From the NCBI RefSeq assembly GCF_041821065.1, contig NZ_JBGUAX010000015.1, positions 1 through 56,365 on the forward strand: DNA of 56,365 nt. The letters are read 5' to 3'. The position numbers and the translations under genes were made by a program. This document shows positions 22,625-31,189 of this stretch, piece by piece (positions within the stretch are counted from its first letter, which is position 1; the number at the start of each line of letters is the position of its first letter). Under the pieces are notes generated by a model that saw only the letters and a list, made by a program, of their open reading frames with translations, was not told the DNA's origin and ran no database searches. The stretch comes from Egicoccus sp. AB-alg2. GTDB taxonomy: Bacteria > Actinomycetota > Nitriliruptoria > Nitriliruptorales > Nitriliruptoraceae.

Positions 22625-24358
22625 GTGAAACCGTTCCACCGATCCGGGCAGCGCGCCCTGGCCGCATCCGCAGCCGTCGCGCTCGCCCTCGCCGCCTGCA
22701 ACCAGGAAGGCGACCAGCCCGAGGAGTCGCCCGAGCAGACGCAGACGGACCCGGGTACGGAGGCGGAGACCGACGACGAGGTCGCGCTGCCCACCGGGGT
22801 CTTCGGCGAGCAGTGTCAGGAGATCCTCGCCGCCGCCGACCTCGAGAACGGGGCCACGACCGAGCCCGGCACCGTCGGTGACGACGACGCCGGGACGGAC
22901 GCGGGTACCGACACCGAGGCGGGCACCGACACCGGCACGGAGACCGACACGGACGCGGACGCCGGTACCGACACCGGCGCGGACGCCGGTACCGACACCG
23001 ACGCGGACGCCGGCACCGACACCGACGCGGACGCCGGCACCGACACCGACACCGACGCGGACGCCGGCACGGACGACGCCGGCACGGACGACGCCGGCAC
23101 CGAGGGCGACACCGGTGACCTCGACGCCGAGGCCGACACCGAGTCCGACGACCCCGGCGGCACGGCCGGTGACGAGGACGCCACCGCCGACACCGACGAC
23201 ACGACCGGCGCGGACACCGACCCCGGCACCACCGGTGAGTTCGGCGAGCAGCAACTGCGCGAGATGCCGCTGGTCGAGGTCGTCCAGGCCCTGCCGGCAC
23301 TCTCCCAGCTGGCCGGGATGCTGCAGACGTCCGACCTGCTCACGCAGCTCGAGGGTGGCCAGGTGACGCTCTTCGCGCCCACCGACGAGGCCTTCCAGGG
23401 CTTCGACTCGCCGGGCGTCGCCACCGACGAGGGCGACACCGGTGCAGCCGACGACACGGGTGCGACCGACGACACCGGTGCGACCGACGACGCGGCCGGC
23501 GACACCGGTGCGACCGACGACACCGGCGCGACCGACGACGCGGCCGGCGACACCGGTGCGACCGACGACACCGGCGCGACCGACGACGCGGCCGATGACG
23601 CGGGTGCGACCGACGACACCGGCGCGGCCGACGACACCGGTGCCGCCGGCGACGCCGGCGTGGCCACCGACCCGGGTGCCGAGGCCGGGGACACGGAGAG
23701 CGTGCTCGCCTACCACGTGCACCCCGACGGTGCCCTGATGGCCCAGGACCTGGTCGACCAGGGCTCGGTGTCCACGCTGCTCGGCGCCACGGGCGCGACC
23801 GGCGACGCCACGACGGACGACGCCACGACGGACGACGCGACCGACGAGACCGGTGCGACGGATGACACGGGCGCTGCCGACGACGCGACCGACGACACGG
23901 GTGCGACGGATGACACGGGCGCTGCCGACGACGCGACCGACGACACGGGTGCGACCGACGACACGGGTGCGACCGACGACACGGGTGCGACCGACGACAC
24001 CGGCGCGACCGACGACACCGCGACCGGTGGCGAGGAACTGACCGTCACCGCGACCGACGACACCGTCACGATCGAGGGCGCGCAGAACAGCGCCACCGTC
24101 GTCTGCGCCAACATCGAGACGGCCGACGGCGTCATCCACGTGATCGACGAGGTGCTGCTGCCCGACACCCAGAACGGTGCCGCGCAGCAGGACGACACGA
24201 CCGAGGGTGCGACCGGCGGCGAGACCGACGCCGGCGCAGACGACACGGGCACGGACCTCGAGGACGAGGCCGACACCGGCACCACCGCCGACCCGGGCAC
24301 GGACACCGGCGTCGACGGGCAGACCGAGGGCGACACGGACGGTGGCGCGACTGGCTGA
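22625..24358 (+). CDS. FAS1-domain lipoprotein split by acidic repeats
   Basis: 577 residues. A signal peptide ending in the lipobox LALAAC gives lipid-anchored Cys25, so it is exported and tethered to the membrane. The fasciclin (FAS1) fold appears in three pieces: about 214-260 (PLVEVVQALPALSQLAGML to VTLFAPTDEAF), 358-387 (VLAYHV to STLLG) and 469-514 (ELTVTATDD to VIHVIDEVLLP). Asp/Thr/Gly/Ala-rich repeats lie before, between and after them. FAS1 proteins mediate adhesion or matrix contacts. GTG start with GGAGGAAG upstream. The repeats are extremely acidic. Followed by an overlapping CPBP protease gene. Confidence 0.82.
   Translation: MKPFHRSGQRALAASAAVALALAACNQEGDQPEESPEQTQTDPGTEAETDDEVALPTGVFGEQCQEILAAADLENGATTEPGTVGDDDAGTDAGTDTEAGTDTGTETDTDADAGTDTGADAGTDTDADAGTDTDADAGTDTDTDADAGTDDAGTDDAGTEGDTGDLDAEADTESDDPGGTAGDEDATADTDDTTGADTDPGTTGEFGEQQLREMPLVEVVQALPALSQLAGMLQTSDLLTQLEGGQVTLFAPTDEAFQGFDSPGVATDEGDTGAADDTGATDDTGATDDAAGDTGATDDTGATDDAAGDTGATDDTGATDDAADDAGATDDTGAADDTGAAGDAGVATDPGAEAGDTESVLAYHVHPDGALMAQDLVDQGSVSTLLGATGATGDATTDDATTDDATDETGATDDTGAADDATDDTGATDDTGAADDATDDTGATDDTGATDDTGATDDTGATDDTATGGEELTVTATDDTVTIEGAQNSATVVCANIETADGVIHVIDEVLLPDTQNGAAQQDDTTEGATGGETDAGADDTGTDLEDEADTGTTADPGTDTGVDGQTEGDTDGGATG
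22880..23107 (+). repeat. Coding repeat 1: acidic GTDTDADA-type tract
   Basis: Degenerate 6- to 24-bp units of the form GAC-GCC-GGC-ACC-GAC-ACC encode Gly-Thr-Asp-Thr-Asp-Ala-Asp-Ala repeats in the lipoprotein, upstream of its FAS1 core. Unit number is likely to vary by slippage. Confidence 0.75.
23434..23655 (+). repeat. Coding repeat 2: GATDDT hexapeptide tract inside FAS1
   Basis: 18-bp units (GGTGCGACCGACGACACC and variants) encode repeated Gly-Ala-Thr-Asp-Asp-Thr with Ala-Gly-Asp variants. The tract interrupts the FAS1 domain after its first strand-helix block. Confidence 0.8.
23786..24024 (+). repeat. Coding repeat 3: GATDDT tract in the second FAS1 loop
   Basis: The same hexapeptide code as tract 2, with larger units of Gly-Ala-Ala-Asp-Asp-Ala-Thr-Asp-Asp-Thr. 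It separates the STLLG helix from the final ELTVTAT strand of the FAS1 domain. Nucleotide identity between neighbouring units is high, so expansion is probably recent. Confidence 0.8.
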
Positions 24359-25079
24359 CCGACCGTTCCCCCGCGCGCGGGACGAGGAGGGTGACCTCCT
24401 CGTCCCGCTCGCCGTGTCCGGGGCCCTGCTGACGTGGTCGGTCGGGACCAACCTCGGGCTCGGTGACGAGGGGTACCTCGAGCGCAACGTCGCCCTCGCC
24501 GTCGGGTTGTGGTGGTTGGCACGGCGACTGGGGTACGACGCAGCCGAACTCGGCCTCGGCCGTGCGAGCCTGCGGCGAGGCACCGTCGTCGGTGCCCTCG
24601 CGTTCGCGGCCGTCGCCGTCGCGGTGGCGCTGGGCGTGGCGCTGCGCGACCGGCTCCCGATCGTGGACGCGCTGCTGGCGGACCAGCGCGCCGACCTCGC
24701 TCCATCGGAGCTGGTCCACCAGGTGCTGCTTCGCATTCCCGTCGGCACGGCGGCGTTCGAGGAGTTCGCCTTCCGCGGTTTCCTGCTGGCCGTGCTGCTC
24801 CGCCACCTCGACACCCGCACCGCCTGGCTGTGGGCGGCGGCCGTGTTCGGACTGTGGCACGTCCCACCGACGATCGTGACGCTGCGCATGAACGGCGTGG
24901 CTCCGGCCAGTGGGGAGGGGCTGGTGGCCGTCGCCGGCGCCGTGGCCGTGACGGCCGTGGCCGGGCTCGGCTTCACGTGGCTCCGCCGGCACGGTGGGCA
25001 CCTCGTCGCGCCCGTGCTCGCGCACTGGGCGACCAACGCGACCGGGCTGCTGGCTGCCGCTGCGGCCCGTTCGGGCTGA
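24342..25079 (+). CDS. CPBP-family intramembrane metalloprotease
   Basis: 245 residues with about six to seven hydrophobic helices. The CAAX-prenyl-protease/bacteriocin-processing signature is complete: Glu140-Glu141 with Arg145 (EEFAFRG), His173 (LWHVPPT) and His228 (AHWATN). Such enzymes cleave substrates within the membrane. GTG 24342 lies 17 bp inside the end of the FAS1 lipoprotein gene with no clear ribosome site, so expression is coupled or starts slightly downstream. Substrate unknown. Confidence 0.82.
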   Translation: MARLADRPFPRARDEEGDLLVPLAVSGALLTWSVGTNLGLGDEGYLERNVALAVGLWWLARRLGYDAAELGLGRASLRRGTVVGALAFAAVAVAVALGVALRDRLPIVDALLADQRADLAPSELVHQVLLRIPVGTAAFEEFAFRGFLLAVLLRHLDTRTAWLWAAAVFGLWHVPPTIVTLRMNGVAPASGEGLVAVAGAVAVTAVAGLGFTWLRRHGGHLVAPVLAHWATNATGLLAAAAARSG

Positions 25080-25198
25080 CCTGCCCCGGGTTCCCACCTC
25101 GGCCACCGACGATCGGCCATCTCGGGGGACCGGAGTCCCGGGTCGGTCGGCAACCCTGCCGCGGTCCGTGACCGTCCCTCTCCGCACGAAGGTCCATC

Positions 25199-25690
25199 GT
25201 GGATCCGGTTCTGCTGCTCGCCGTCGTGGTGATCGCCGTCGTCGTGCTCATCGGCGTGCTCGTGAGCGCGCAGCGTCGACGCGACGCCGCGCTGGAGCCC
25301 GTGGCGCTCGGTCCCAGCTGGACCCCGCCCGGCGTGGACCCGGACGACGACGCGCCCGACACCGCGTACCCGGACGTGGATCCCGAGGACCAGGCCAGCT
25401 TCATCGCCGAGCGCACCGGTGCCCCGCGCAAGGTCATCGACGAGGTCGTCAACGCCTGGCACGAGTACCTGTCCGTGATCGGCCTGGCCAGCCTCCCGGC
25501 GACGCACCGCTATCGCATCTACGACCCGTACAACCCGCCGGTCGCGCGACGTGGCCACGACGGCACCCCGGTCGCGGACCCGGACCGTGTCGCTCGCGAC
25601 ATCGGCATGCGCACCGGCATCCCGGAGCGCGACGCCGCTGACGTGCTCGCCGCCGAGCTCGCCTACCTGGAGCGCGTCGACCGCGCCTGA
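25199..25690 (+). CDS. Single-pass membrane protein of unknown function
   Basis: 163 residues. An N-terminal helix (residues 3-23, LLLAVVVIAVVVLIGVLV) is followed by a Pro/Asp-rich linker and a mostly helical soluble part. That part has two similar stretches, FIAERTGAPRKVIDEVVNAW and DIGMRTGIPERDAADVLAAE, which look like an internal duplication of a short helical motif. No family recognised. GTG start. Confidence 0.6.
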   Translation: MDPVLLLAVVVIAVVVLIGVLVSAQRRRDAALEPVALGPSWTPPGVDPDDDAPDTAYPDVDPEDQASFIAERTGAPRKVIDEVVNAWHEYLSVIGLASLPATHRYRIYDPYNPPVARRGHDGTPVADPDRVARDIGMRTGIPERDAADVLAAELAYLERVDRA

Positions 25691-25707
25691 CCCCGACAGC
25701 CTCGGGG
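25691..25707. terminator. Short hairpin between convergent genes
   Basis: CCCCGA (25691-25696) pairs with TCGGGG (25702-25707) around a 5-nt loop, followed by the palindrome GGCAGCTGCC. It is a modest terminator candidate serving the small membrane protein gene, the phosphofructokinase gene, or both. Confidence 0.4.
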
Positions 25708-25781
25708 GAGCGGCAGCTGCCGTGCGTCACACCGTCGGGACGGCCAGCCGGGCTAGCGGGCCAGGACGTCAGTGACCCGCG

Positions 25782-26918
25782 TCAGTACAGGAACATCGGC
25801 TTGTCGACGACCGTGCGGACCTTGGGTTTGTAGGCGTCGGCGTCGTACAGGGCGGCGACGTCCACGCGCTTCACCCCCCGGTCGATGACGTCCAGCGGCA
25901 CGTCGCCGTAGGTGCCGGCCTGCAGCCCCACCAGCCGGCCCTTCTCGTCGTCCAGGGTGAGGTCGGCCGCCATGACGGCGTAGTTGGTGGCGACCATGAG
26001 GTCGAGGGAGTCCGGCCGCCCGGAGCGCATCAGATGGCCGAGGCTCTGCACGATCACGTCCTGGCCGGTCAGGTGCGTGATGAAGGCGCCGGTCGCCGAA
26101 CCGATGCTCTCGCGCGGGATCAGCGGGTCCTGCACGTCGTCGAGCTCGCCGGTCATGCGCGCCCCCTCGGACACGGTGACCATCGCGTAGCGGCTCGGGT
26201 TGCGTCGCCGGTCCTCGACCAGCAGCGCGGCCAGCCGCTCCGGGTCGAAGGGCACCTCGCAGATCAGCGCGCGGTCGACGCTGGACAGGTAGGCCGACAC
26301 CAGCGACGTCTCGCCCGAGTGACGGCCGAACAGCTCCACGACGGCGATGCGCTCGTGGGAGCCGGTCGACGTTCGCAGCTGGTGGATGAACTCCACGCTG
26401 CGGGTGACGGCGGTGGAGAAGCCGAGGCAGTAGTCGGTGCCGTGGACGTCGTTGTCCATCGTCTTGGGGACGCCGATGACCGGTACGCCCTCGTGGTGCA
26501 GCCGGAGCGCGTAGGTCAGGGTGTCGTGCCCGCCGATCGCGACGATGGCGTCGAGCCGCAGGGCGTCGATGACCGACAGGACGTGCGTGGTGACGTCGTA
26601 GGGACCGTCGCCGAGCTGACGGTGCGCCAGGAACCGCGGCAGTTCGTGCGGCTGTGCGCGCGACGGATCGACCCGCGAGGTGTGCAGCACCGTGCCGCCG
26701 GAGCGGTCGATGGTGCGCACCCGCTCGGCGTCCAGGGCGTACAGCGAGCGCTCGGCCGAGCCCTCGGGATCCTCCGGCTGGTACTCGACCAGGCCGGCCC
26801 ACCCCCGCCGGATGCCGACCACCTCGTGGCCGTCGTTGGAGACACGCTCCACGAACGCCTTGATGCAGCGGTTGACGCCGGGCACGTCGCCACCGCCGGT
26901 CAGGATCCCGATCCGCAC
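25782..26918 (-). CDS. 6-phosphofructokinase, PPi-type active-site motifs
   Basis: 378 residues of the PFKA superfamily, phosphorylating fructose 6-phosphate in glycolysis. The donor-site motifs read GGHDTLTY and PKTMDND. ATP enzymes usually have GGDGS and PGTIDND, while Asp in the first and Lys in the second mark pyrophosphate-dependent enzymes. The N-terminal GGGDVPGVN loop and the C-terminal SIGSATGAFI stretch are typical. I infer PPi use but the phosphoryl donor needs assay. GTG start. Confidence 0.88.
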   Translation of the reverse strand: MRIGILTGGGDVPGVNRCIKAFVERVSNDGHEVVGIRRGWAGLVEYQPEDPEGSAERSLYALDAERVRTIDRSGGTVLHTSRVDPSRAQPHELPRFLAHRQLGDGPYDVTTHVLSVIDALRLDAIVAIGGHDTLTYALRLHHEGVPVIGVPKTMDNDVHGTDYCLGFSTAVTRSVEFIHQLRTSTGSHERIAVVELFGRHSGETSLVSAYLSSVDRALICEVPFDPERLAALLVEDRRRNPSRYAMVTVSEGARMTGELDDVQDPLIPRESIGSATGAFITHLTGQDVIVQSLGHLMRSGRPDSLDLMVATNYAVMAADLTLDDEKGRLVGLQAGTYGDVPLDVIDRGVKRVDVAALYDADAYKPKVRTVVDKPMFLY

Positions 26919-27014
26919 CGGTTCTGCTCCTCCGACGGGCGCAGCATGCCATCCCGCGACCCACGTGCCCGGAACCGCGCGTTCCCGGACGGGCCGGCGG
27001 CGGCCCCGCTCGCG

Positions 27015-27530
27015 TCAGGTCGCCGGCGTGGCCCTCTGGTAGGCCTCCGACAGGAACACGTAGCCGGCGACGTTGGGCCGCGGGACCTCGGGAACCTGCC
27101 GTTCCACGATCTTGGCCGGGACTCCCATGGCGATGGTCCGGGCCGGCACCTGGGTGCCCTCGGTCACGACCGCGCCGGCGGCGACGACGGCACCCTCGCC
27201 GATCACGGCGCCGTTCATGACCACCGCTCCCATGCCGATCAGGGCGTCGTCGCCGACGGTGCAGCCGTGCAGGATCACCCGGTGACCGACCGTGACGCGA
27301 TCCCCGATGGTCACGGGAAAGCTCGGGTCGGCGTGCACGACCGTGAGGTCCTGCAGGTTGCTCTCCGTGCCGATGGAGACGGTCGCCAGTTCGGAGCGCA
27401 CCACCGTGCCGAACCAGATCGACGCCTTCGGCCCCACCAGCACGTCACCCGCGACGGTCGCCGTCGAGGCGACGAACGCCTCGGGGTCGATCCGCGGCGT
27501 GTGGCCGTTCACGGTCAGCACGTTCGCCAT
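27015..27530 (-). CDS. Gamma-carbonic anhydrase family protein
   Basis: 171 residues of left-handed beta-helix (hexapeptide) repeats. The three zinc-binding histidines of the family are visible in VVHAD, VGHRV and ILHGC. A C-terminal helix closes the trimer. Members are metal-dependent carbonic anhydrases or related acyltransferase-like proteins. Catalysis is not assured without a test. Forty bases downstream of the RNB exonuclease, so possibly cotranscribed. Confidence 0.88.
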   Translation of the reverse strand: MANVLTVNGHTPRIDPEAFVASTATVAGDVLVGPKASIWFGTVVRSELATVSIGTESNLQDLTVVHADPSFPVTIGDRVTVGHRVILHGCTVGDDALIGMGAVVMNGAVIGEGAVVAAGAVVTEGTQVPARTIAMGVPAKIVERQVPEVPRPNVAGYVFLSEAYQRATPAT

Positions 27531-27570
27531 GTGTCGCTCCTCGCCGTCGTCGGTGCGGTAGGCCAGGACC

Positions 27571-29676
27571 CTAGGCGGGCTTGCCCATCCGCCAGTTGGC
27601 GCGGCCGGTGTCGTCCAGGCCGACGAACCGGACGTCGATGCGTGACCCCAGCCGCCAGCGGCCCGTGGTGGTCGTCACCCCGTGCTCGTCGACGTCGAGG
27701 CGGCCGCGCTCGCGCGGCGGCAGGTCCAGGGCCCGCTCGGCGGTGACGAACCCCGTGACGCCCAGGCGTGGGAGCCGGATCCGCAGGCCGTTGACGGTCA
27801 GGCCCGTGACGACGGCCGGTTCCGGACCGTCCAGGAACCCGCGGTCGAGCAGCCGCGACCAAAGATCGCCGCGTTCGCGGGCCTGCAGGAAGTTGATCGC
27901 GCCGGCCCGCGCGTCGAGCCAGCCGGCCAGCCCGCGCAGGTCGTCCACCGACAGCGGCGGTGTCTCGCCGGCCAGCGCCGCACGGATCTGGCGGTGGACG
28001 GTCAGGTCCGCGTAGCGCCGGATCGGCGAGGTGAAGTGGCAGTAGGCCGCCGCCGCGAGACCGCGGTGGGCGGACGGGTCGGGCTCGTAGCTCGCCCGGG
28101 CGGTCGAGGAAGTGGCGGCCGCCACCAGCAGGTCGCAGTCCTCCGTGCGGCCCTCGGCGGCCAGCCGGTCGACCTCGGCCAGCACCTGGCCGACGACCTG
28201 GTCGGCGTCGCCGGCCGCGGCGTCGAGGGCCGGGATGGTCGCGCCGGCGAGTTCCGCTGCGGCGCGCAGGCGCTCGAGCCGTTCGGGGTCGACCCCTTCG
28301 TGGGCGCGGTACAGCGCCGGCACGCCCGCGGCCACGAGCCAGCCGGCCACGCTCTCGTTGGCCGCCACCATCAGCCGCTCGACGAGCCGGTACGCGTCCG
28401 CGTGCGGCTCGGCCTCGACGGTCGTGAGCCTGCCGTCGACGACGGCCGGTGCCACCTCGGCGGCCGCGAACAGGTCCTCGAAGGTCGTGCGGGCGTCGCG
28501 CTCGGCACCCAGACGCCGCGCGGCCTCCACGACCGCGTCCAGCACGCCGCCGACCTCCGCAGCCGGGTCGCCGGACAGGCGCTGGACGGGCCGCTGGTCG
28601 CCGCGCAGCCAGGCCTCGGTCGCCGCGTAGCTGAGCTTGGCGCGCGAGCGGATGGCCGCGACCTCGAGGTGCGGCTCGCCGAGCCGCCCCTCGCGGTCCA
28701 CGGCGAACCGGATCGACAGGGCCTGCCGCTCCACGTCCGGTAGCAGCGACAAGGCGTCCTCGGACAGCGCCGGGTCGAGCATGGGCGCGTTGGCGCCCGA
28801 GGCGAGGTAGGCGCTGGAGGCGACGGTGCGGGCGTAGAGGTCGGCGGGCGAGCCGAGGCCGACCGTGCCCGCGGCGTCGGCGATGTGGACGGCCACCTCG
28901 ACGGGGCCCTCACCGCCGTCCCAGTGCGCGGCGATGGCGTCGTCGAGGTCGCGGGCGTCGGCGTCGTCGATCGTCACGCACGTCTCACCGGTCCGGTCGA
29001 CGACCGTCAGCGCCGCGCCCGGGATCGCTCCCTCGACCGAGAGGCCGTCGGCCCCACCACGACCACCGCCCGCCAGTTGGCCGACCACCCGGGTGTGGGT
29101 CGTGTTGGCCTGCACCGGGTCCAGGCCGGCGGCCTGCGGTCCACCCACGACGAGGGAGGGGGCGGCGCGACCGAGGGCGACCACCACGGCCGCGGCACGG
29201 ATCGCCTGCGGCGAGCCGACCACGTGGGGGCCGGCGACCAGCGCCTTGCCGACGGGCGCGCCCTCGTCGTCGTCGACGGCCAGCACGACGATCTGCCGAC
29301 CGACCTGTGCCTGCAGCCGCGGCGCCAGCGACGGGTCCAGACGGATCCAGCCGCTTCCGATCGCCGGGTCCGGTTCGAGCACGAGCCGTCCCGGGCCCTG
29401 CTGCACGCGGCCGACGAGCATCCGGCGGGCGCGCTCGACCAGCGTCATCGATTCGACGCTCGCGCCCTTGTCGTCGAAGGTCACGGTCGCGTCGACGAGG
29501 TCGTCCGCCAGGAACCCGGATGCCACCGGTGGCGGCACGAAGGCGGAATCGACGGTGCGTGCGGCGCCGTCCGGGTCGTGCCCGGTGACCTCGACCGGGG
29601 TGGCGCCGTCGGTCGCGACGGGGGTGAGGAAGCCGAAGCCTCGCGGGTGGGGGCGGTAACGGGCGCGGACCTGCAC
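27571..29676 (-). CDS. RNB-domain 3'-5' exoribonuclease (RNase II/R family)
   Basis: About 701 residues. An N-terminal cold-shock/OB-like part (to about 230) leads to the RNB catalytic domain. Its metal-binding acidic cluster is TIDDADARDLDDAI, and the conserved CHFTSPIRRYADLTVHRQI ends it. A short C-terminal S1-like barrel follows. The enzyme degrades single-stranded RNA processively. I chose GTG 29676; the open frame continues upstream into the next gene without a sensible N-terminus. Probably in one leftward unit with the Mut7-C gene. Confidence 0.87.
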   Translation of the reverse strand: MQVRARYRPHPRGFGFLTPVATDGATPVEVTGHDPDGAARTVDSAFVPPPVASGFLADDLVDATVTFDDKGASVESMTLVERARRMLVGRVQQGPGRLVLEPDPAIGSGWIRLDPSLAPRLQAQVGRQIVVLAVDDDEGAPVGKALVAGPHVVGSPQAIRAAAVVVALGRAAPSLVVGGPQAAGLDPVQANTTHTRVVGQLAGGGRGGADGLSVEGAIPGAALTVVDRTGETCVTIDDADARDLDDAIAAHWDGGEGPVEVAVHIADAAGTVGLGSPADLYARTVASSAYLASGANAPMLDPALSEDALSLLPDVERQALSIRFAVDREGRLGEPHLEVAAIRSRAKLSYAATEAWLRGDQRPVQRLSGDPAAEVGGVLDAVVEAARRLGAERDARTTFEDLFAAAEVAPAVVDGRLTTVEAEPHADAYRLVERLMVAANESVAGWLVAAGVPALYRAHEGVDPERLERLRAAAELAGATIPALDAAAGDADQVVGQVLAEVDRLAAEGRTEDCDLLVAAATSSTARASYEPDPSAHRGLAAAAYCHFTSPIRRYADLTVHRQIRAALAGETPPLSVDDLRGLAGWLDARAGAINFLQARERGDLWSRLLDRGFLDGPEPAVVTGLTVNGLRIRLPRLGVTGFVTAERALDLPPRERGRLDVDEHGVTTTTGRWRLGSRIDVRFVGLDDTGRANWRMGKPA

Positions 29677-29728
29677 GGCGGACGGGACCTTCGTTCTCGG
29701 GGGTGGAGGCGGCGCGGCAGTGTGGCAC

Positions 29729-30493
29729 CTAGCGGGGCCCCGGCGGCAACCCGCCCGGGTCGACGTCCTGGACCCGCGCGGTGACCTCGTCGAGCGGCCC
29801 GCGGTGGGTACCCGGCCAGTAGACGCGCTCGCAGTCGCGACAGCGCGTGAACGACTCCTGGCCCGCCCGCACCAACGGTGGCAGCGCGTCGAGCACCTCG
29901 GCCTTGTCGACCGCGACCAGGCGGCCGTTGCAGCGCACACACCGGGTCCCGGGCCGCATGCGCGGGGCCAGCGCGTAGCGCTCGGCGACCTCCAGCAGTT
30001 GCACCTCGGGGTCGTCGGCCCGTGGGCAGTAGCCGTGCACGACGTCGCGGCGCATCAGCAGGCCACGGTCGCGGCTGAGCAGGATCCGCTCGCTGGTCAC
30101 GGCCACCTCGGCCAGCCGTGCGTCGTCGACGTCACGGTCCCACCACGTGTCGAACCCGAGCCAGCGCAGCCGCCGCGCGAGCGTGCCGAGGTGCACGTCC
30201 AGGGCGAACCGCCGCGGCTCGGGCGGCGGCGGGAACAGGTCGAGGCCCGGCGGCGGCGTGGCGCGCGTGAAGGGGGGATAGGCCGCGATCCGTTCACCGC
30301 CGGCGACGAGGTGGTCGAACCCGACCGCCGTGCCGTCCACCACCAGCAGCCCGAGCTCCACGTGCGGGACGCCGATCGACTCCACGACGTCCTTGACCGA
30401 GCGGGGGCTGCCGACCGGGACGCGGAGCTCGGGCTGGCCGGCCAGCACGGCGAGGCCGGCGTAGCACCGGACCTCGACGTGCCGGACCTCCAC
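29729..30493 (-). CDS. Ubiquitin-fold/Mut7-C RNase-domain protein
   Basis: 254 residues. An N-terminal ThiS/ubiquitin-like domain (1-80, strands VEVRCYAGLA and VGSPRSVKDVV) precedes a Mut7-C domain (about 93-245). The latter has a PIN-like core with Asp residues (DVHLGTLARRLRWLGFDT, LLSRDRGLL) and a zinc ribbon (CVRCNG, then CRDCERVYWPG). The fusion is known across bacteria, and an RNA-processing role is predicted from the fold. GTG start. Neighbour of an RNB exonuclease, consistent with RNA turnover. Confidence 0.85.
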   Translation of the reverse strand: MEVRHVEVRCYAGLAVLAGQPELRVPVGSPRSVKDVVESIGVPHVELGLLVVDGTAVGFDHLVAGGERIAAYPPFTRATPPPGLDLFPPPPEPRRFALDVHLGTLARRLRWLGFDTWWDRDVDDARLAEVAVTSERILLSRDRGLLMRRDVVHGYCPRADDPEVQLLEVAERYALAPRMRPGTRCVRCNGRLVAVDKAEVLDALPPLVRAGQESFTRCRDCERVYWPGTHRGPLDEVTARVQDVDPGGLPPGPR

Positions 30494-30499
30494 GACGCG

Positions 30500-30958
30500 T
30501 CAGTTCTCGTACACGCCGACGACGCGGTTCTGCTCGATGATCGCGTCGGCGTAGGTGTCGAGGAACTCGCGCCGGCTCGGGCTGCCCTCGACCGGGCGCG
30601 ACAGCGCGTACACCCAGAAGTAGTAGTGGTGCGGACCGTGGCCGGGTGGTGGCTGCGGCCCGCCGTAGCCGGCCTCGCCGAAGTCGTTGGTGCCGGCGCG
30701 GTACTGCTCGTCGGCGCCCGGTGCCACCTCGGTCGTGTCGGCGGGCAAGCCGTAGAGCAGCCAGTGCGTGAACCCATCGGGCAGCGGCGCGTCGGGGTCG
30801 TGGCAGACCACGGCCAGTTCGACGGCGTCCGACGGCACGCCGGAGATGCGCAGGGTCGGCTGCTCGTTGCCCTTGTCGTTGGCATGGCGGTCCTCGAGCC
30901 GGCCGAGCGGCTCGAACTCGGGACTCGAGATGGCCAGGTCCTGGATGTTGAGACCCAT
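30500..30958 (-). CDS. YbhB/YbcL family (PEBP, Raf kinase inhibitor-like) protein
   Basis: 152 residues of the phosphatidylethanolamine-binding protein fold. CHDPDAP and HWLLYGLPA form the anion/ligand pocket, and GYGGPQPPPGHGPHHYYFWVYAL is the second conserved block. Bacterial members are small cytosolic or periplasmic proteins of unclear function. No signal peptide here. Its stop is only 6 bp from the Mut7-C gene's start. Confidence 0.9.
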   Translation of the reverse strand: MGLNIQDLAISSPEFEPLGRLEDRHANDKGNEQPTLRISGVPSDAVELAVVCHDPDAPLPDGFTHWLLYGLPADTTEVAPGADEQYRAGTNDFGEAGYGGPQPPPGHGPHHYYFWVYALSRPVEGSPSRREFLDTYADAIIEQNRVVGVYEN

Positions 30959-31189
30959 GGGTCCTCCGGGATCGGGGCGGTCAGGTTCGTCCGCAACGCT
31001 AGGCGGGCCGATCCGCGGCAGGCCCGCCCTTCAGCCGTGTCCGGAGGGCCGGCCCGCGCCGGCAGCAGCAGGGAGGACTTCGTCCGTTTGACGGCCAGAA
31101 GTCGCGCGTGATTGGTTTCCTGCATGGACGAAGTCGTGGAGCCGTGCCCAACACCCGTACCTCACCGTCGTCGCCACCTGGGGCGGCGC

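Noticed and set aside
22880-24024. Regular repeats that could look like a CRISPR array
   Set aside because: Repeats are in-frame codons of one protein with no unique spacers and no cas genes.
21593-25558. 1321-residue minus-strand open frame with Val/Gly-rich repeats opposite the FAS1 lipoprotein
   Set aside because: It runs through several real plus-strand genes, and its repeats mirror the acidic repeat codons; a high-GC shadow frame.
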